Positions 19,915 through 31,605 of a stretch of DNA of 56,086 bases are shown here, piece by piece. This DNA comes from Cytauxzoon felis (Eukaryota > Apicomplexa > Aconoidasida > Piroplasmida > Theileriidae), in contig JAIQCW010000028.1 of the NCBI GenBank assembly GCA_020283715.1, forward strand, positions 1-56,086, given 5' to 3'. Numbering within the stretch: position 1 is the stretch's first letter; the number at the start of each line of letters is the position of its first letter. Under the pieces are notes generated by a model. It saw only the letters and a program-made list of their open reading frames with translations. It ran no database searches and had not been told where the DNA came from. Made by a program: the position numbers and the translations under genes.

Positions 19915-19920
19915 CCACTG

Positions 19921-20197
19921 CCTCTACCTGAGGTTACAATCACTGTCTTCTTTCGTCCTACCGTCAGCTCTTCTATTTAGTTCCCCCTCCGCTTCCCTGA
20001 GATCAGCTTCGGGTTCCACTTGAGGTTACATTACTATTCCTCACTTCATGTTCCTCCGGGTAGAATTCTTGTTCTTAGGGCTTGATTATCTTCGTTCTTC
20101 CGGGTAGACATACCGAGGATGATCTACGGGAATCCGAGGGGGAGTAAATAGAGAAGGCCGCCACGGCGAGTGGAACAGAGATTGTAACCTCAGGTAG
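19921..20197. repeat. Modular repeat cluster 12 (intergenic, mixed)
   Basis: Begins CTCTACCTGAGGTTACAATC directly after the MATH-like stop codon. It carries the minus-oriented DLREAEGE.N arm, then the rarer CCGGGTAG…GTTCTTAGG…CTTCCGGGTAG block (20050-20122) shared with CTR9 and the 26-27 kb pair, and ends GTAACCTCAGGTAGAGACAA. Confidence 0.8.
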
Positions 20198-20324
20198 AGA
20201 CAAGTGTCAACAGAGATTGGACATGTTTAATTGCATTATCATCTGACGTTAATAAAATTATATATATTATATATAATAAATTAGACAAAAATTTAGTACA
20301 TTATAACATTTAAATTTCTATTTA

Positions 20325-23300
20325 TTATGTTGTTGGTGGTTTGGATGATAGTAGTAGTTCGGATGCGATTTCTGATGCTTCTTTGAGTAGTTGTTGTGAT
20401 AATGCTTCTTCAGCTTGTGCTGTACGTAATTTTTCTTCTTCTTCCTTCTTTTGTTTAGATTCATGTTCTTGTTGTATAGTTAATTGTAATTGGAATCTCT
20501 TTTCCCTTATTTTTAATTTTTGTTCACAAGTCTCCTCCAATTGTGGTAATATATTTTCAATATGAGGCTGTACCTTATTTATCACCCTAGATAATATCTG
20601 CTGTAATTTATTATACATCTCATCCGTCACAATCATAACATCAACACCCATACAATTATTCAACATCAACCGCTCATCCATATCAACATTTCTAGTCAGT
20701 ATTACACTCGAGGTCCTTCTACTCGTTTCCACCGTTGTCTTGCAGACAGCTTCTCTATTTACCTCACCCTCCGCTTCCCGTAGATCAGCGTCGGGTCCAC
20801 TCGAGGTCATATCAATATCTCCACCTTCCATTACACTCGCTTCCACCGTTGTCCTGCCGTCAGCTTCTCTATTTACTTCCCCTTCCAGCTCCCGTAGATC
20901 GCTTACAGGTATTCTACTTCCACTTGAGGTTACATTCAACACATCCTTAGCACCATCTTCCATCATTCCCATGATGGATGATCCATCACTACACTTCTCA
21001 TCGCCACGATCTCCGGGAGTGGTATCACCCTTTAGGGATAGGTAATTGGAAGAGCTGACGGCAGGACTGACCTCAGGTGGAGAAGCCTCCACGGCGAGTG
21101 GAAGAGAGTTGGTTGTAACCTCGGGTGGATTGGATTGAGATTTGGAATGTTTATATAATTGTATGAGTTGATTGATATTGGCGATGATGAATTTGGTTGA
21201 TGTGAGCATTCTTCTCATTTCTGTTGATGAGTTTGTTTTAAGATTATCTTTAAGGAAGTGGCATAGCATAACATCGATGATAATGATTTGATTATATATA
21301 AAGATGATATTATGGGGGAAGATGATATTAATTAATTCTAATAATGATATAGCTTCATCATATTTTTGTATATCATATAAGAATCTGATATAGGATAAAT
21401 ATAAACCTTTATTCATATTATTATAATTTAATGCATTTAAATAATGTTGTTGTGTTTTAGCTAATTTTATTTTATTAATTTTTGTATAATCTAATTTCTT
21501 ATCTGTCTTTGATATATTTAATGTTATTGATGTTGTTAATAACCCCATATTCTTATTAATTATAAATTTCATATGGGGTGTTATTAATAATGATTCTAAT
21601 AATATACAAAATGATTCATATGATTGTTTTATTAATTTATCATGTGTTAATATTATTGATATACAATTTGCACCATAAAAATTACATAATGATGGTCTTC
21701 TTAAACTTATTTTTGCATAATGTAATATCTCTTTAGGTAATATTATATTATTATTATTATTACTACTATATACTTTCTCTATCATTATACATGTTAATAA
21801 TGTATTCGTATATGAATCATATATTGATGATGGTATTATACGAAATAAATTCTTTATCTCATTTATTGCTTCATCATATAATCTCATCATTAATAAATTA
21901 TATGCTTTATTTATCCATGCATCTATACTATTCATATCTATCTTCTTTAATTGATCCAAATATCTATTCGATGACATATAATCACCCTATAATTTATGTG
22001 GCATGTGGGGTAAAATAAAACATACTTTTTTGAATGCTATAATACTTTTTCTAATCCATGGTGTATTATATTTACAATATTCTTTAGTTAATTGTGAATA
22101 TATTATTTGTGCTTTATTAATATTACCATTCATTTCATATGCTAATCCTAAATTACATTTCAATGTTATTAATATATTCTTCAATCTTAAATCATTCTTA
22201 CATTCTAATAATATTATAGCATTATTTAATACATCTATAGCTACATTATAATTCCTAGTATATATTGATATAACCCCATAATTATTCATCCATGGGGTTA
22301 TGGGGGTATAATCTTTTAATTTGATTGAGGATAGATAATAATGATATAATAGATCGATATAATATAATCTACCACTAATAATTAATAATTCTAAACATCT
22401 ACAATTATATTCAAGTGCTAATAAATTATTATTATTATCATTAATAACTTCTTCAAATAAATTATGTGCTTTAAATAAACGTTCATCAACTAATCTACCA
22501 ATACCACGTTGTATACTATGATATATATAAGATAAATCTATATGATTATTTTTATTATCATCATATTTTAACATATCCCAACGATTTAATTCTAATGTTT
22601 CACGTGCAGATATTAAATAAACAAAACCAATAACAATTAATATAATAGGTAATTTCTTATAATGATTTAATAATATATCAGATTGTTCTCTAGCTAAATT
22701 TAAATTATAATCACCAATAGCAACTTTAATTAAATTCAATCTAGCAATAATAAAATCATTCCTATAACTAATAGCTTTCATATAATAATCAATAGCACCT
22801 TTATAATCATTCTTAATATGTCTACATCTACCAAGTTGATAATATAATTCACCTTGTAATATATAATTATAATTAGGAATCTTTATATCTAATAATATAT
22901 TCTCACAATCATTAATATAATTACAATGAAATAATATTTCACAATATTGTAATCTATTCAATGGATCCATACTATCCGATAATAAACTATAACGTATAGA
23001 TTGAAAATATATCAACATTAATGATGAACTATGATCCAATATACCCATATCAATAGAATTAGTCTTATCAATTAAAAATTTTATATCATCACCATCTAAT
23101 CTACTAGTAGGCGTTGCACTTGAGGTTACAATCCTGCCGTCAGCTTCTCTATTTATTTCCCCCTCAAGTTCCCGTAGATCACTTTCGGGTAGTCCAATTG
23201 ATGTCATATCAGTATCTCCATTTCCAGTTGCCTCCACCATTGTCTTGCAGACAGCTTCTCTATTTACCTCCCCCTCAAGTTCCCGTAGATCACTTTCGGG

Positions 23301-24688
23301 TTCCACTTGAGGTCCAGTACTATTCCCCATTTCACGTTCTTCCGGGTTAACACCTTTTGTTACTCCGGGTAGATTTCCTGTTCTTAGGGGTTGATCATCT
23401 TCGTTCTTCCGGGTAGACATTCTCTGTTCCTCCTCATTAACTTCGCTACGATCTCCGGGAGTGGCTATACTCTTTAGAGATAGGTAATTAGAAGAGGCCT
23501 CCAGGGCTAGTGGAACGGTGGTTGTAACCTCAGGTGGAGAGCTGTCTGCATGACCAACGGTGGTGGTGAGTGGAAGAAGAGTTGGATTGGACCTGGGTGA
23601 AGAGCTGTCTACAAGAGGAGCAGATGTTGAATGGACATCACGTGGAGTACTACTTTTAATTACATCTTTGAGATTAGTTATGGGTGATTGATAATTAAGA
23701 TCATCATGTCCATCATTATCTTCATCTTTAAAATGTGTGAGTAACCATGCAGTGATGTATGATTTTATGCGATGTGAGAATGAGGTAGGATAAATGGATA
23801 TTGATTGATCAATTGTATAATTAGCAGTGTCTATATCACCTCTTGTAAATTGATAATAAGCTATAGATGAAAGTATTAATGATTTTAACCACAACAATTG
23901 ATTACATAATAATTCAAGTTCAAATTTATCATCAATAGTAGAAATTTCAACGTCATTTAATGACTTTAAAAGTAAATAATAATAATTACATATAATTAAT
24001 GCCCTCATGTAATATATAACTGCCGTTTGTAAATCACCTTCCATTACTAGAATATTTCCATATATTATTATAGATACAATACTATTTGGGTTACATGTCA
24101 TAGCCATATTAAATAAATTCTTGGATAATGAACGTTCCTCTACATTTTTATCTCTTAATGATGATATTAAATGCTGCTGGCCCTTGGCAATGTAAAAATT
24201 ATAAGAAGATAGAGCTATATATAATAATTATATATCTTCCAATTAAAATTTACCTTCAACACTCCTAGTATAATGATTTGACCATTCTAAATATCTATTA
24301 CGACGCTGATCATCATGTAACACTTGCTCAGACTGATAGAAATTATACACGGCCAAAGAGGAAGATATATAAATCTTAACATCACCTATATAAATTCATC
24401 AACCGAAATATCCATAATCATAAACATACCATCTTCCTGGTCCAATTTATTAGAAGTCTCTACCTCACGTAACAATGACTCGAACGCTTCATAAAATCCA
24501 AGTCTTTTATATGAAAATGCCAATAATATCCAATATTTTAAAGGTACATTTTCTGTTTTTAAAACATTTTTAATCAATTCCAAATTATTCACATTCAACT
24601 CTTCCTGCGATACCCATAGACATTTCCTGCCCCTTCCAGACGCATCATTGCGATCAATTATAGGAATACCGAAACCAGATTCCAACAT
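20325..24688 (-). CDS. CTR9-like TPR subunit of the PAF1 transcription elongation complex
   Basis: Exons from 24688 to 20325 joined by introns of about 35-50 nt (one after AFKK near 22020). The N-terminus matches CTR9: 'GIPIIDRNDA', then 'NNLELIKNVLKTENVPLKYW' and ILLAFSYKRLGFYEAFESLL (family: …L..iL..e…l..W..lA..YYkqgk…f…L). TPR pairs follow, such as 'GDLQTAVIYYMRALI', 'NDYKGAIDYYMKAISY', 'RLFKAHNLFEEVIND', 'NYNVAIDVLNNAIILL' and 'QKYDEAISLLELINIIF'. The C-terminus is a charged Glu/Lys/Gln coiled coil ending LLLSSKPPTT, as in CTR9. The PAF1 complex travels with RNA polymerase II and promotes histone modification. Two large repeat clusters are in frame (20704-21133, 23115-23646) and lie between TPR blocks, adding over 300 residues that are absent from the family. 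Confidence 0.8.
20704..21133 (-). repeat. Modular repeat cluster 13, in frame in CTR9
   Basis: Sense to the host and open. It encodes in order PPEVTTNSLPLAVEASPPEV, SSSNYLSLKG, TTPGDRG, a cargo segment DGSSIMGMMEDGAKDVLNVT, SDLRELEGEVNREADGRT and then a second [14 protein letters not shown] copy. The cargo segment recurs in the intergenic cluster at 45774-45838. Confidence 0.85.
23115..23646 (-). repeat. Modular repeat cluster 14, in frame in CTR9 (longest cluster)
   Basis: About 530 bp, sense and open. It includes [38 protein letters not shown], the STRKNEDDQPLRTGNLPGVT-type block, two DLRELEGEVNREA / DLRELEGEINREADGR arms, and TSS linkers. It is a compound of at least two units. Confidence 0.85.
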
Positions 24689-24793
24689 TTTATAATTTAA
24701 ATGATGCTTTACATTTTTTTAAAAATTACATACTACATATTTTCTAGTGACTTGGGGTACAACATATACACATGACCATGTAGTACATTTATC
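24689..24793. promoter_or_regulatory. 105-bp divergent intergenic region (CTR9 / RAP protein)
   Basis: It separates the start codons of CTR9 (minus) and the RAP-domain gene (plus). It contains an A/T run (24711-24728) flanked by a mixed segment (TGACTTGGGGTACAAC). Both promoters must lie here. Confidence 0.5.
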
Positions 24794-26811
24794 ATGCTCA
24801 AACTTTCAGCTCGCTTAAGAGCATTACAATCGCATATAAGTTCGGGTCAGATAGTAACGCGTGAATATTTAGAGTCTTTTGAGCCTAAAAATCTCAGAAG
24901 ATTGAAAGTATTCGATGAAACGCCACCGGAAGACTTTGTTGGTTCATATTTTGAAAAATTGACCACAAGTTACTCTAACCCACGCTCTATCTTGAAGTAT
25001 GTGAATGGTTTGACCTATAAATTATCCATAGACTATATCGCAAATATATTTCCATCGATGACTATCCGTGCTATTCATGGCTGGTACGCTGTCTATGCCA
25101 ATTAGGCAATTCATTTTCATTCAACTCTTTCTGGTATGTTTATTTATGTATGTATTGACCCATTATTTAGGTCTTCCAGTGACAGACAGGCGTTGACAAA
25201 GTTACCACTATTTAAGTACTTAATTTACGATTTGATCGAGAGGAAACATTATATACATGTATGTTCGAGATTATTTATCTTATTTTTTATTATTTTAGCC
25301 TAGACATGTACCTAGAATGATTTTCGCCCTGACAGCCCTTGAGTACCGCTGTTGGCCCTTACTAAGTTATTTATTATCACTTGTTAAAGAGCATTTGAAG
25401 GTATATTTCTATTCTTATCATCTTTCATGAATTTGTTTTATAGGATTGGAGGTTGCCGACATTGTCTTGTATGATTGGATGTCTGACTCAGCTCGGTGTT
25501 GGTAATGACCCGGTAGAATCTGAGATTATAATGCTACTACTTGACCAAGTTGAACAGCGTGATGAATCAGATTCTACTTTATTTGATTGGGCATTGTTAT
25601 CTTATTCATTGGTATTGCTTAATCTCTATGAATGGTAGGTCACTTCAACGCGTTTACATCCTTACGCCTTCCACCATTTCACCTTCAATTTACATAGGCC
25701 TATGCGTGAAAATGCCGCGCTACCGCGATATTTGAAGAATGCATGTGCATTTCTAACAAATGATAATTTACCATTGAGTGGATGGATACAATACTATCTG
25801 TACATAGTACTTTACTGTACTGATGTCGAGAAACCAGGTAATGAGTTGAATATTAAAGAGAGCATACCATTTTCATTCCAAGAGTCACTACATATACGAT
25901 GGCTCAATGATATTTTAGTACATGCACAACCACAGGTTAGTTATGATGAACATCTTCCACTTTTACACTCTTCACACCTGAGGTTACAATCACTGTTCCA
26001 CTCGCCGTGGTGGCCTTCTCCATTTACCTCCCCTCGGATTCCCGTAGATCATCCTCGGTATGTCATCCCGGAAGAACGTAAATATATTAACCCCTAAGAA
26101 CAGGAATTCTACCCGGAGTAACAGAAAAAGTTTAACCCGGAATAATAGACCTCAAGTGGATTACCCGCAGCTGATCTACGGGAGCTGGAAGGGGAAGTAA
26201 ATAGAAGAGGTACCACGCCTAGTGGAAAGACCTCAAGTGGATAAGCTGTCTGCAAGACGACCTCAGGTTGAATGGCAGGTGGGAAGTTGAAGGTGGATTG
26301 GACAATGACTTGCTCATTTTATTCATTGGACTTTATGTTTCTTCTATAGGGTTCTGAATGGTTACAGAGTGATGTTGATAGTGTAATGGAAGGTTTGGGT
26401 ATTAAGGAGGGGTTATTGAATTGCTCAGTTGGCAGAGATGATGATGAACAACATTGTTTATTTACTGGACATTTATTCCCAAATAGGAGATTATGCTTAG
26501 AATATAATTTTTTAATGCCCAAACCTGATGATACACCAATAGAAAGTGGTTTAATATCATTTAGAAGGCGTATATTTAATAAATTAGGATATAATACAGC
26601 TATTATACATAAATATCAATGGGATTTATTAAAATTAATAGAAAAAGAAGAACAAATTACAAGAATTTTATCTAAATTCCCAATTGTCGATAAAAATCCA
26701 TACGATTACAGTACCAAACCAAAAGAATATTCAGAAGATAAAAAATACAAATACCTCAAACATCTAAGACCAAAAATCACATCATGGCCACCCGATAAAA
26801 TTTCCGTTTAA
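24794..26811 (+). CDS. RAP-domain (FASTK-like) organellar RNA-binding protein
   Basis: Multi-exon. The start is MLKLSARLRALQSHISSGQI, a basic leader suited to an organelle. The middle is helical repeats (NIFPSMTIRAIHGW, 'LPTLSCMIGCLTQLGVGNDP', DWALLSYSLVLLNLYEW). The C-terminal exon ends with a RAP-type module: NRRLCLEYNFLMP, then 'RRIFNKLGYNTAIIHKYQWD' and LLKLIEKEEQITRIL (RAP: …k…L…Gy.v..i…eW..l…..q..yL). Apicomplexa have many such proteins for mitochondrial and apicoplast rRNA fragment stability. The intron 25936-26349 (414 nt, donor GTTAGT, acceptor TTCTATAG) separates ILVHAQPQ from GSEWLQSDVD and contains repeat cluster 15. The stop is at 26809-26811; a near-identical copy of the cluster begins 6 bp later. 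Confidence 0.75.
25964..26304. repeat. Modular repeat cluster 15 in a RAP-gene intron
   Basis: Begins TACACTCTTCACACCTGAGG and ends near GGTGGATTGGACAATGACTT. Its first 214 bp (25964-26177) are duplicated at 26817-27030 with one substitution. It carries the CCCGGAAGAACG…CCCCTAAGAACAGG…CCCGGAGTAACAG block. The second part differs from its sister (CTACGGGAGCTGGAAGG arm). Confidence 0.85.
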
Positions 26812-26816
26812 AAAAA

Positions 26817-27150
26817 TACACTCTTCACACCTGAGGTTACAATCACTGTTCCACTCGCCGTGGTGGCCTTCTCCATTTACCTCCCCTCGGATTCCCGTAG
26901 ATCATCCTCGGTATGTCAACCCGGAAGAACGTAAATATATTAACCCCTAAGAACAGGAATTCTACCCGGAGTAACAGAAAAAGTTTAACCCGGAATAATA
27001 GACCTCAAGTGGATTACCCGCAGCTGATCTCAGGGAAGCGGAGGGGGAGATAAATAAGGAGGCTGACGGCAGGATGGACCTCAGGTGGAACGCCTAGTGG
27101 AAAGACCTCAAGTGGAGAAGCTCCATGCAATGGCAAAATAAGGACCTCAT
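26817..27150. repeat. Modular repeat cluster 16 (sister copy of cluster 15)
   Basis: Positions 26817-27030 match 25964-26177 at offset 853, differing at 26919 (A) versus 26066 (T). After the shared part it continues CAGGGAAGCGGAGGGGGAGA and GCTGACGGCAGGATGGACCT, then GCTCCATGCAATGG. It fills most of the space between the RAP gene and the NifU-like gene; 27151-27237 shows nothing. Confidence 0.85.
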
Positions 27151-27237
27151 ATTGAGAGTGTTTCAAGTATATAACTGCTATTAGTGAATGATACTTGTAT
27201 TATACTACGATTCGCTTATACTTTGATTGTATGGAAT

Positions 27238-27647
27238 TCATTTCCCTTCGACAAGTTTGACTTCTATTGGATTGTTTGTGGGTGATTTGAGGAATCTTGT
27301 GAGTGTAGTTTCGATTCCACTTTTGACGGTTACAGATCGTTGTGGACATCCGATACAAGCGCCAGTGAACTAATTGTATTAATATTAGATGGTTTTAACT
27401 TCACTTTATTTCAACATACCTTAACGTGTACTTCATTGTCGATGATTCTATCCAAGACAACACCTCCACCGTCCATTTCTAACTGTGGACGTATTAAATC
27501 TAATACATTTTCTACATTTTGTTCATTTAGTTCTATTAATTCAACATCTTCCACCGCATTTAGTCTATGTGTCTTCCTTAGAGGGTGTAGAGTTGTCAAG
27601 TTTCCAGATTGAATCTTCCATGAATATATTGTAGTAAATATGGACAA
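27238..27647 (-). CDS. NifU-type C-terminal Fe-S scaffold protein
   Basis: Two exons. The first encodes MSIFTTIYSWKIQSGNLTTL…, then 'LNEQNVENVLDLIRPQLEMD' and GGGVVLDRIIDNEVHVK. After an intron the second encodes 'FTGACIGCPQRSVTVKSGIE', then TTLTRFLKSPTNNPIEVKLVEGK. This is the NifU C-terminal domain (L..vRP.L..DGG.v.l…..v.V.l.GaC.gCP.s..Tl..gIe..L), with the CxxC that binds an Fe-S cluster. Such proteins supply clusters in mitochondria or apicoplast. The start is uncertain: the leader from 27647 is short, and an upstream exon (27650-27810 region) may supply a longer targeting sequence. The stop is at 27238-27240. Confidence 0.85.
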
Positions 27648-27860
27648 GTATATAAAAATAAAATAATATACATTGATGTATTGAAATTAGATGATATTTT
27701 TTATTGAATGAATCTTTTGTTATGGTTAATGGGTACAGGATACTCCCTGAGGGTGATGTTAAACTAGACAACTTAAGAGTTATCAAATGATATGACTGCA
27801 AATGTATCAAACTCAGGGATTAAAGTTAATCGCATTATATTCTTCAATATCAATTCATAA

Positions 27861-29478
27861 ATGTTCAACATTTCGTTGTTTTCATGTTGTACAACGTCAT
27901 CCATCAACCTCCTACGGAGGAACACTCTCGTCTATACATTCCAAGGCACGAATACGAGATCTTCAAAGATTATGAGATGGGTACCTGATACATCTCATGC
28001 TCATTCTATGGAAAAGTTGACTCATTTTGATGACTTGTTAAATTACTGTCTAGATAACAGAGGTATTTTAGATTCAAATTTATACCTCAGAATACTTTAT
28101 ATAGATACAATGGGAAAACGGGACATTTTAGCATCGCTATCATACATGAATATGACGAAGTATTATAATCTATCGAGTCCGAAATTCATTCAGTATAATG
28201 ATTTTATATGCAGTAACTTGGATAAATTCAACAAGAGTATACATTTACTTATACATCGCTATGCTATTTTGGGTTATACCAAAGGGTTAATTAGTATTTA
28301 TGATAATTATATAAAGTATAATCTCAATAATTTGGACGACAAGTCATTGACACTGATTGCTTGGGGATATGCTAAAAATAATATTTACCTTCCTGATCTA
28401 TTTGATTATATAGGTTAGTTTAGTTGAAGTTATTAAATTCTCATCAAAAAAATTATAGCTACTTATATATTTTCTGATGATAAAGTATTAAAATTAACTG
28501 ATTTATCTTTATTAATGTGGAGTTTCTCCAAGGTTGAAGTGAGTTTTTGTCTTTCAGGATGCCTATAATTCCATCTATAGAGGAGAGTACCATATGAGAT
28601 TACAAGGCTAAAGGAGGATTTATTTAAAATTTTATCGTCTATTGAGGATTCATTGAAGGGTGATGGTGAAATTATTGGTTTAGCCAAGGATTATTTAGAT
28701 GACAATCGTATGCTTATCCTATTCCTTGACATGTTATCATTCATCCTACTATAGGTACATTTTATACTAATGTACTTCATGATGTCTCAATGTCTGCTAA
28801 AGCTCTGTCTGTACTGTTACCTAGGGATACATTTTCTATTTTGAAGCTTCTACAACTGTTGTTTAGTATAACAAGCCTTGGGAATTTATCATTCACTGCT
28901 CAGGTATTGAAGGATTTCAACATCAACATCAATCTTATATAGGCTATAACCAGTATATGGGAATGTATGCATTATGGGAATATAAAAGATGAATATATAT
29001 TGGAAAAATTATTGGAAGCTTCTAGATATTTACGATTAGATCATTCATTTAATTCCAATATGCTAAATTCAATCGTCATAGCCATCTACAAGTTGAATAT
29101 ACGTGACCCCAGGATTATTTATCAGATTGTCCATTGGATAGAAAAGAAAAGTATACAAATGAGATCACATCAAATGTATAGCATCATTCATTTACTGGAT
29201 GAAATGGGTATATACAATGAGAAAGTATGGAAACAATTGGGTACCTTATCTATAAAATCCTCAAATTTTTATGTAAAATTAGGTGTGATTGTACAGAAGA
29301 AGGCTATAGATTTAGAATTGAATGAGATTAAACACCTGTATAGCATATTTAAAAGAAATGGTAAATATAAAGAAATGATTTATTCTATACATTAGGCAAA
29401 GGTAATGATCGCATTTTCGGTATACTCGAACATTTTATCTCATGCAAACATGATATTAAACTATATGGACCAACATGA
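27861..29478 (+). CDS. Helical-repeat protein, probably organellar RNA-associated
   Basis: Six or so exons. The leader MFNISLFSCCTTSSINLLRR is basic and Ser/Thr-rich. The body is alpha-helical repeats with patterns such as 'YLRILYIDTMGKRDILASLS', 'DKSLTLIAWGYAKNNIYLPD', 'LTDLSLLMWSFSKVE' and 'SHQMYSIIHLLDEMGIYNEK'. Repeats of the form L..l.WayaK…..lf..i are seen in apicomplexan FASTK/RAP-like and heptatricopeptide proteins of mitochondrion and apicoplast. No RAP domain is visible. The last intron (in R-N-G, near 29360-29394) joins to KGNDRIFGILEHFISCKHDI…, stop TGA at 29476-29478. The function is inferred only from architecture. Confidence 0.6.
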
Positions 29479-29522
29479 CCCATTTATACCAGAACAAAGA
29501 AGGAGCTAGTTGTTGTAGACTG

Positions 29523-29826
29523 CAGGTCCAATCCAACTCTTTTCCACTCGCCGGTCCACCTGAGGTTACAACCAACTCTCTTCGTCCTGCCGTCAGCTCT
29601 CCTAATTACCTATCCCTAAAGGGTGATGCCACTCCCGGAGATCGTGGCGAAGATGTAGGTGATAGTACTGGACCTCGAGTGGAACCTGGAAGCGATCTAC
29701 GGGAGCTGGAAGGGGAAGTAAATAGAGAAGGCTCTCTGCAAGAGGAATATAAGGTTGCAACCTCGAGTGGAGAAGAGCTATCTGCAAGACGACCTCATTG
29801 GTAAAAAATGTCAACCCGGAAGAACA
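29523..29826 (+). repeat. Modular repeat cluster 17 (intergenic)
   Basis: Begins CAGGTCCAATCCAACTC and carries CCACCTGAGGTTACAACC, SPNYLSLKG-DATPGDRG, VEPGSDLRELEGEVNREG and a TSSGEELSARRPHW end. It finishes with GTCAACCCGGAAGAACAT, part of the rarer Fe-style block of clusters 14-16. It is open for about 300 bp without an obvious host gene. Confidence 0.8.
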
Positions 29827-29880
29827 TATCATGGAATATAAAGTGTTTATTTATTATTCTATAGATATTTTTAATTTTAA

Positions 29881-29906
29881 TATAATATATATATATATAT
29901 ATATAA
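29881..29906. repeat. (AT)n microsatellite
   Basis: A run of about 11 alternating AT dinucleotides just 5' of the PP2C start codon at 29923. Confidence 0.7.
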
Positions 29907-29922
29907 TTAATGTGTTTATGAT

Positions 29923-31526
29923 ATGTTTCTCGGATCGTTTATCAAGAGTGGATCCTTGTCACAGTCTGACATAAACACTTACAAGAATTCTACGTCTACC
30001 GTTGTAGAACTAGGTTAGATGGTCATAAACCTATAATTATAAAATATAAATATAGATGGAGGATGTATATTAATTGATCATTATGGTGAAAAGGGTATAA
30101 GAAAGACTATGGAAGATGAATATATCATATGTGAATCATTGTGTAAATTATGTCCACAATTACCCCCTGAATTTGACTTTACGTACGTTTAACAACTTCA
30201 TAAAAGTCATCTTCCAGTATTTGCGGCTTATTTGATGGTCATGGAGGGAGAAATACAGCTTTATTCGTTAAACAAAATCTTCTGACTGAAATCGGTTCAC
30301 AGTTAATCAATAATCTATCCGTCAAGAACGAAGATGATGAAACACAATCATTTGAAACACTATTCAAAAAGGTATATCCACTCTTTCCAGAAATATGTCA
30401 CATATCATATACCACCTTTCACTTAAACAAACGAGGTCCTTCCACTAGCCGTGGTGGCCTCTCCACCTGATGTCGTCCTGCAGACAGCTTCTCTAATTAC
30501 TTCCCCCTTCGCTTCCCTGAGATCAGCTGCGGGTATTCCACTTGAGGTCCAATTACTACCTCCACCTCTGCCACGATCTCCGGGAGTGTCTTTACTCTTT
30601 AGAGATAGGTAATTGGATGAGCTCTCTGCAAGAGAAGGAGAGGTGGATTGGACCTCAGGTGGAGAGGCCACCACGGAGAGTGGAATTGTGGTTGTAACAT
30701 CATGTGGAGTATACAAAACTCGGTCTCAGCTCTTTTTTTCTCTAGCATCTTTCCATATAATTATTCTCATATTCTGTTCCTTCAGTCTATTAATTCTGCT
30801 TGTCGTCGTCTGGATACTAGAATAGCTAATGAATTACAAAATTGTAATGGTATGTAGTAATCTAATGTTTGATTTATTTAACTACAGATGGTTCAACCGC
30901 ATTGTTGATATTTTTTCTTAAAAGTACTGTATTCATTTTAAATATCGGTGATTCATCTGCATATTTATGCCGCAAAATCGATAGTGTATTACATTGTACG
31001 TCTATCATTATCTTATACTCACCTTTCAATAGCTATACCATTAAATGAACAACACAAGCCATGGTTACAGAATGAAAAGAATCGCATACAACATTATGGT
31101 GGTACTATAGAATGTGGTAGAGTCAATGGTATATTAGAAGTCACACGATCATTTGGTGATTTACAGTATGTTGTAATATATAATTTTGACATTTTTAATA
31201 GGTTAAAGAAATTTGGTGTATTATGTACTGGAACTTTTAGAAAATTTGAATTGGATTTTAGTAAAGATGAATTTATCATCATGGCATGTGATGGATTTTG
31301 GTCTGTTTTCGACTCTAATGAAGCTTGTAGGAAGACTATGGATATTATTAAAAAGGTAAATTCTCCCCACATGCCCAACATAAAAAACACCACAATTCAG
31401 GAGGAAATAACATCATCAAATTTGCAATTAAGACGTGTATGTAAAGAGATGGTAGATATGGCATTGAATGTAAAGAAATCACAAGATAATGTTACAGTTT
31501 TAATAATTAGATTTAAATTAAAATAA
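29923..31526 (+). CDS. PP2C-type (PPM) protein phosphatase
   Basis: Multi-exon. The start is MFLGSFIKSGSLSQSDINTY. PPM motifs in order: 'HYGEKGIRKTMEDEYI' (motif 1), 'CGLFDGHGGRNTA' (metal-binding DGHGG), 'DGSTALLIFF', 'FILNIGDSSAYLC', 'NRIQHYGGTIECGRVNGILE' with VTRSFGD, 'FIIMACDGFWSVF' and the terminal 'SQDNVTVLIIRFK'. All metal-coordinating Asp residues expected for an active enzyme (motifs 1, 2, the CDG and the final DN) are present. There is no transmembrane helix. The intron 30372-30785 (414 nt) after TLFKK contains an antisense repeat cluster; other introns are about 35-45 nt. A serine/threonine phosphatase is secure; the substrate is unknown. Confidence 0.9.
30432..30710 (-). repeat. 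Modular repeat cluster 18 in a PP2C intron (antisense)
   Basis: Lies within intron 30372-30785. On the minus strand it is open and encodes SSSNYLSLKSKDTPGDRG, a WTSSGIPAADLREAKGEVIR arm and TTSGGEATTASGRTS. It is antisense to the phosphatase gene, so it must be removed by splicing. Confidence 0.85.
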
Positions 31527-31605
31527 AATTTATGATGGAAGATGGTTGATGTATTTCATCAATGTCCATTAAAAATACGTTGCCTATACCCCATCAACAC
31601 GCACT

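Noticed and set aside
20704..23646. CRISPR array or classical tandem repeat as explanation for the recurring blocks
   Set aside because: Blocks are not evenly spaced, are present in both orientations, are scattered over 50 kb and lie in eukaryotic spliced genes.
25964..27030. Treating the two 214-bp copies as an assembly artefact only
   Set aside because: They differ by one base, have different right-hand continuations and unrelated unique flanks, so a true duplication is more likely, though long reads would settle it.
30423..30716. Minus-strand ORF inside the PP2C gene encoding the repeat peptide
   Set aside because: It lies in a well-defined PP2C intron and consists of cluster 18 only.
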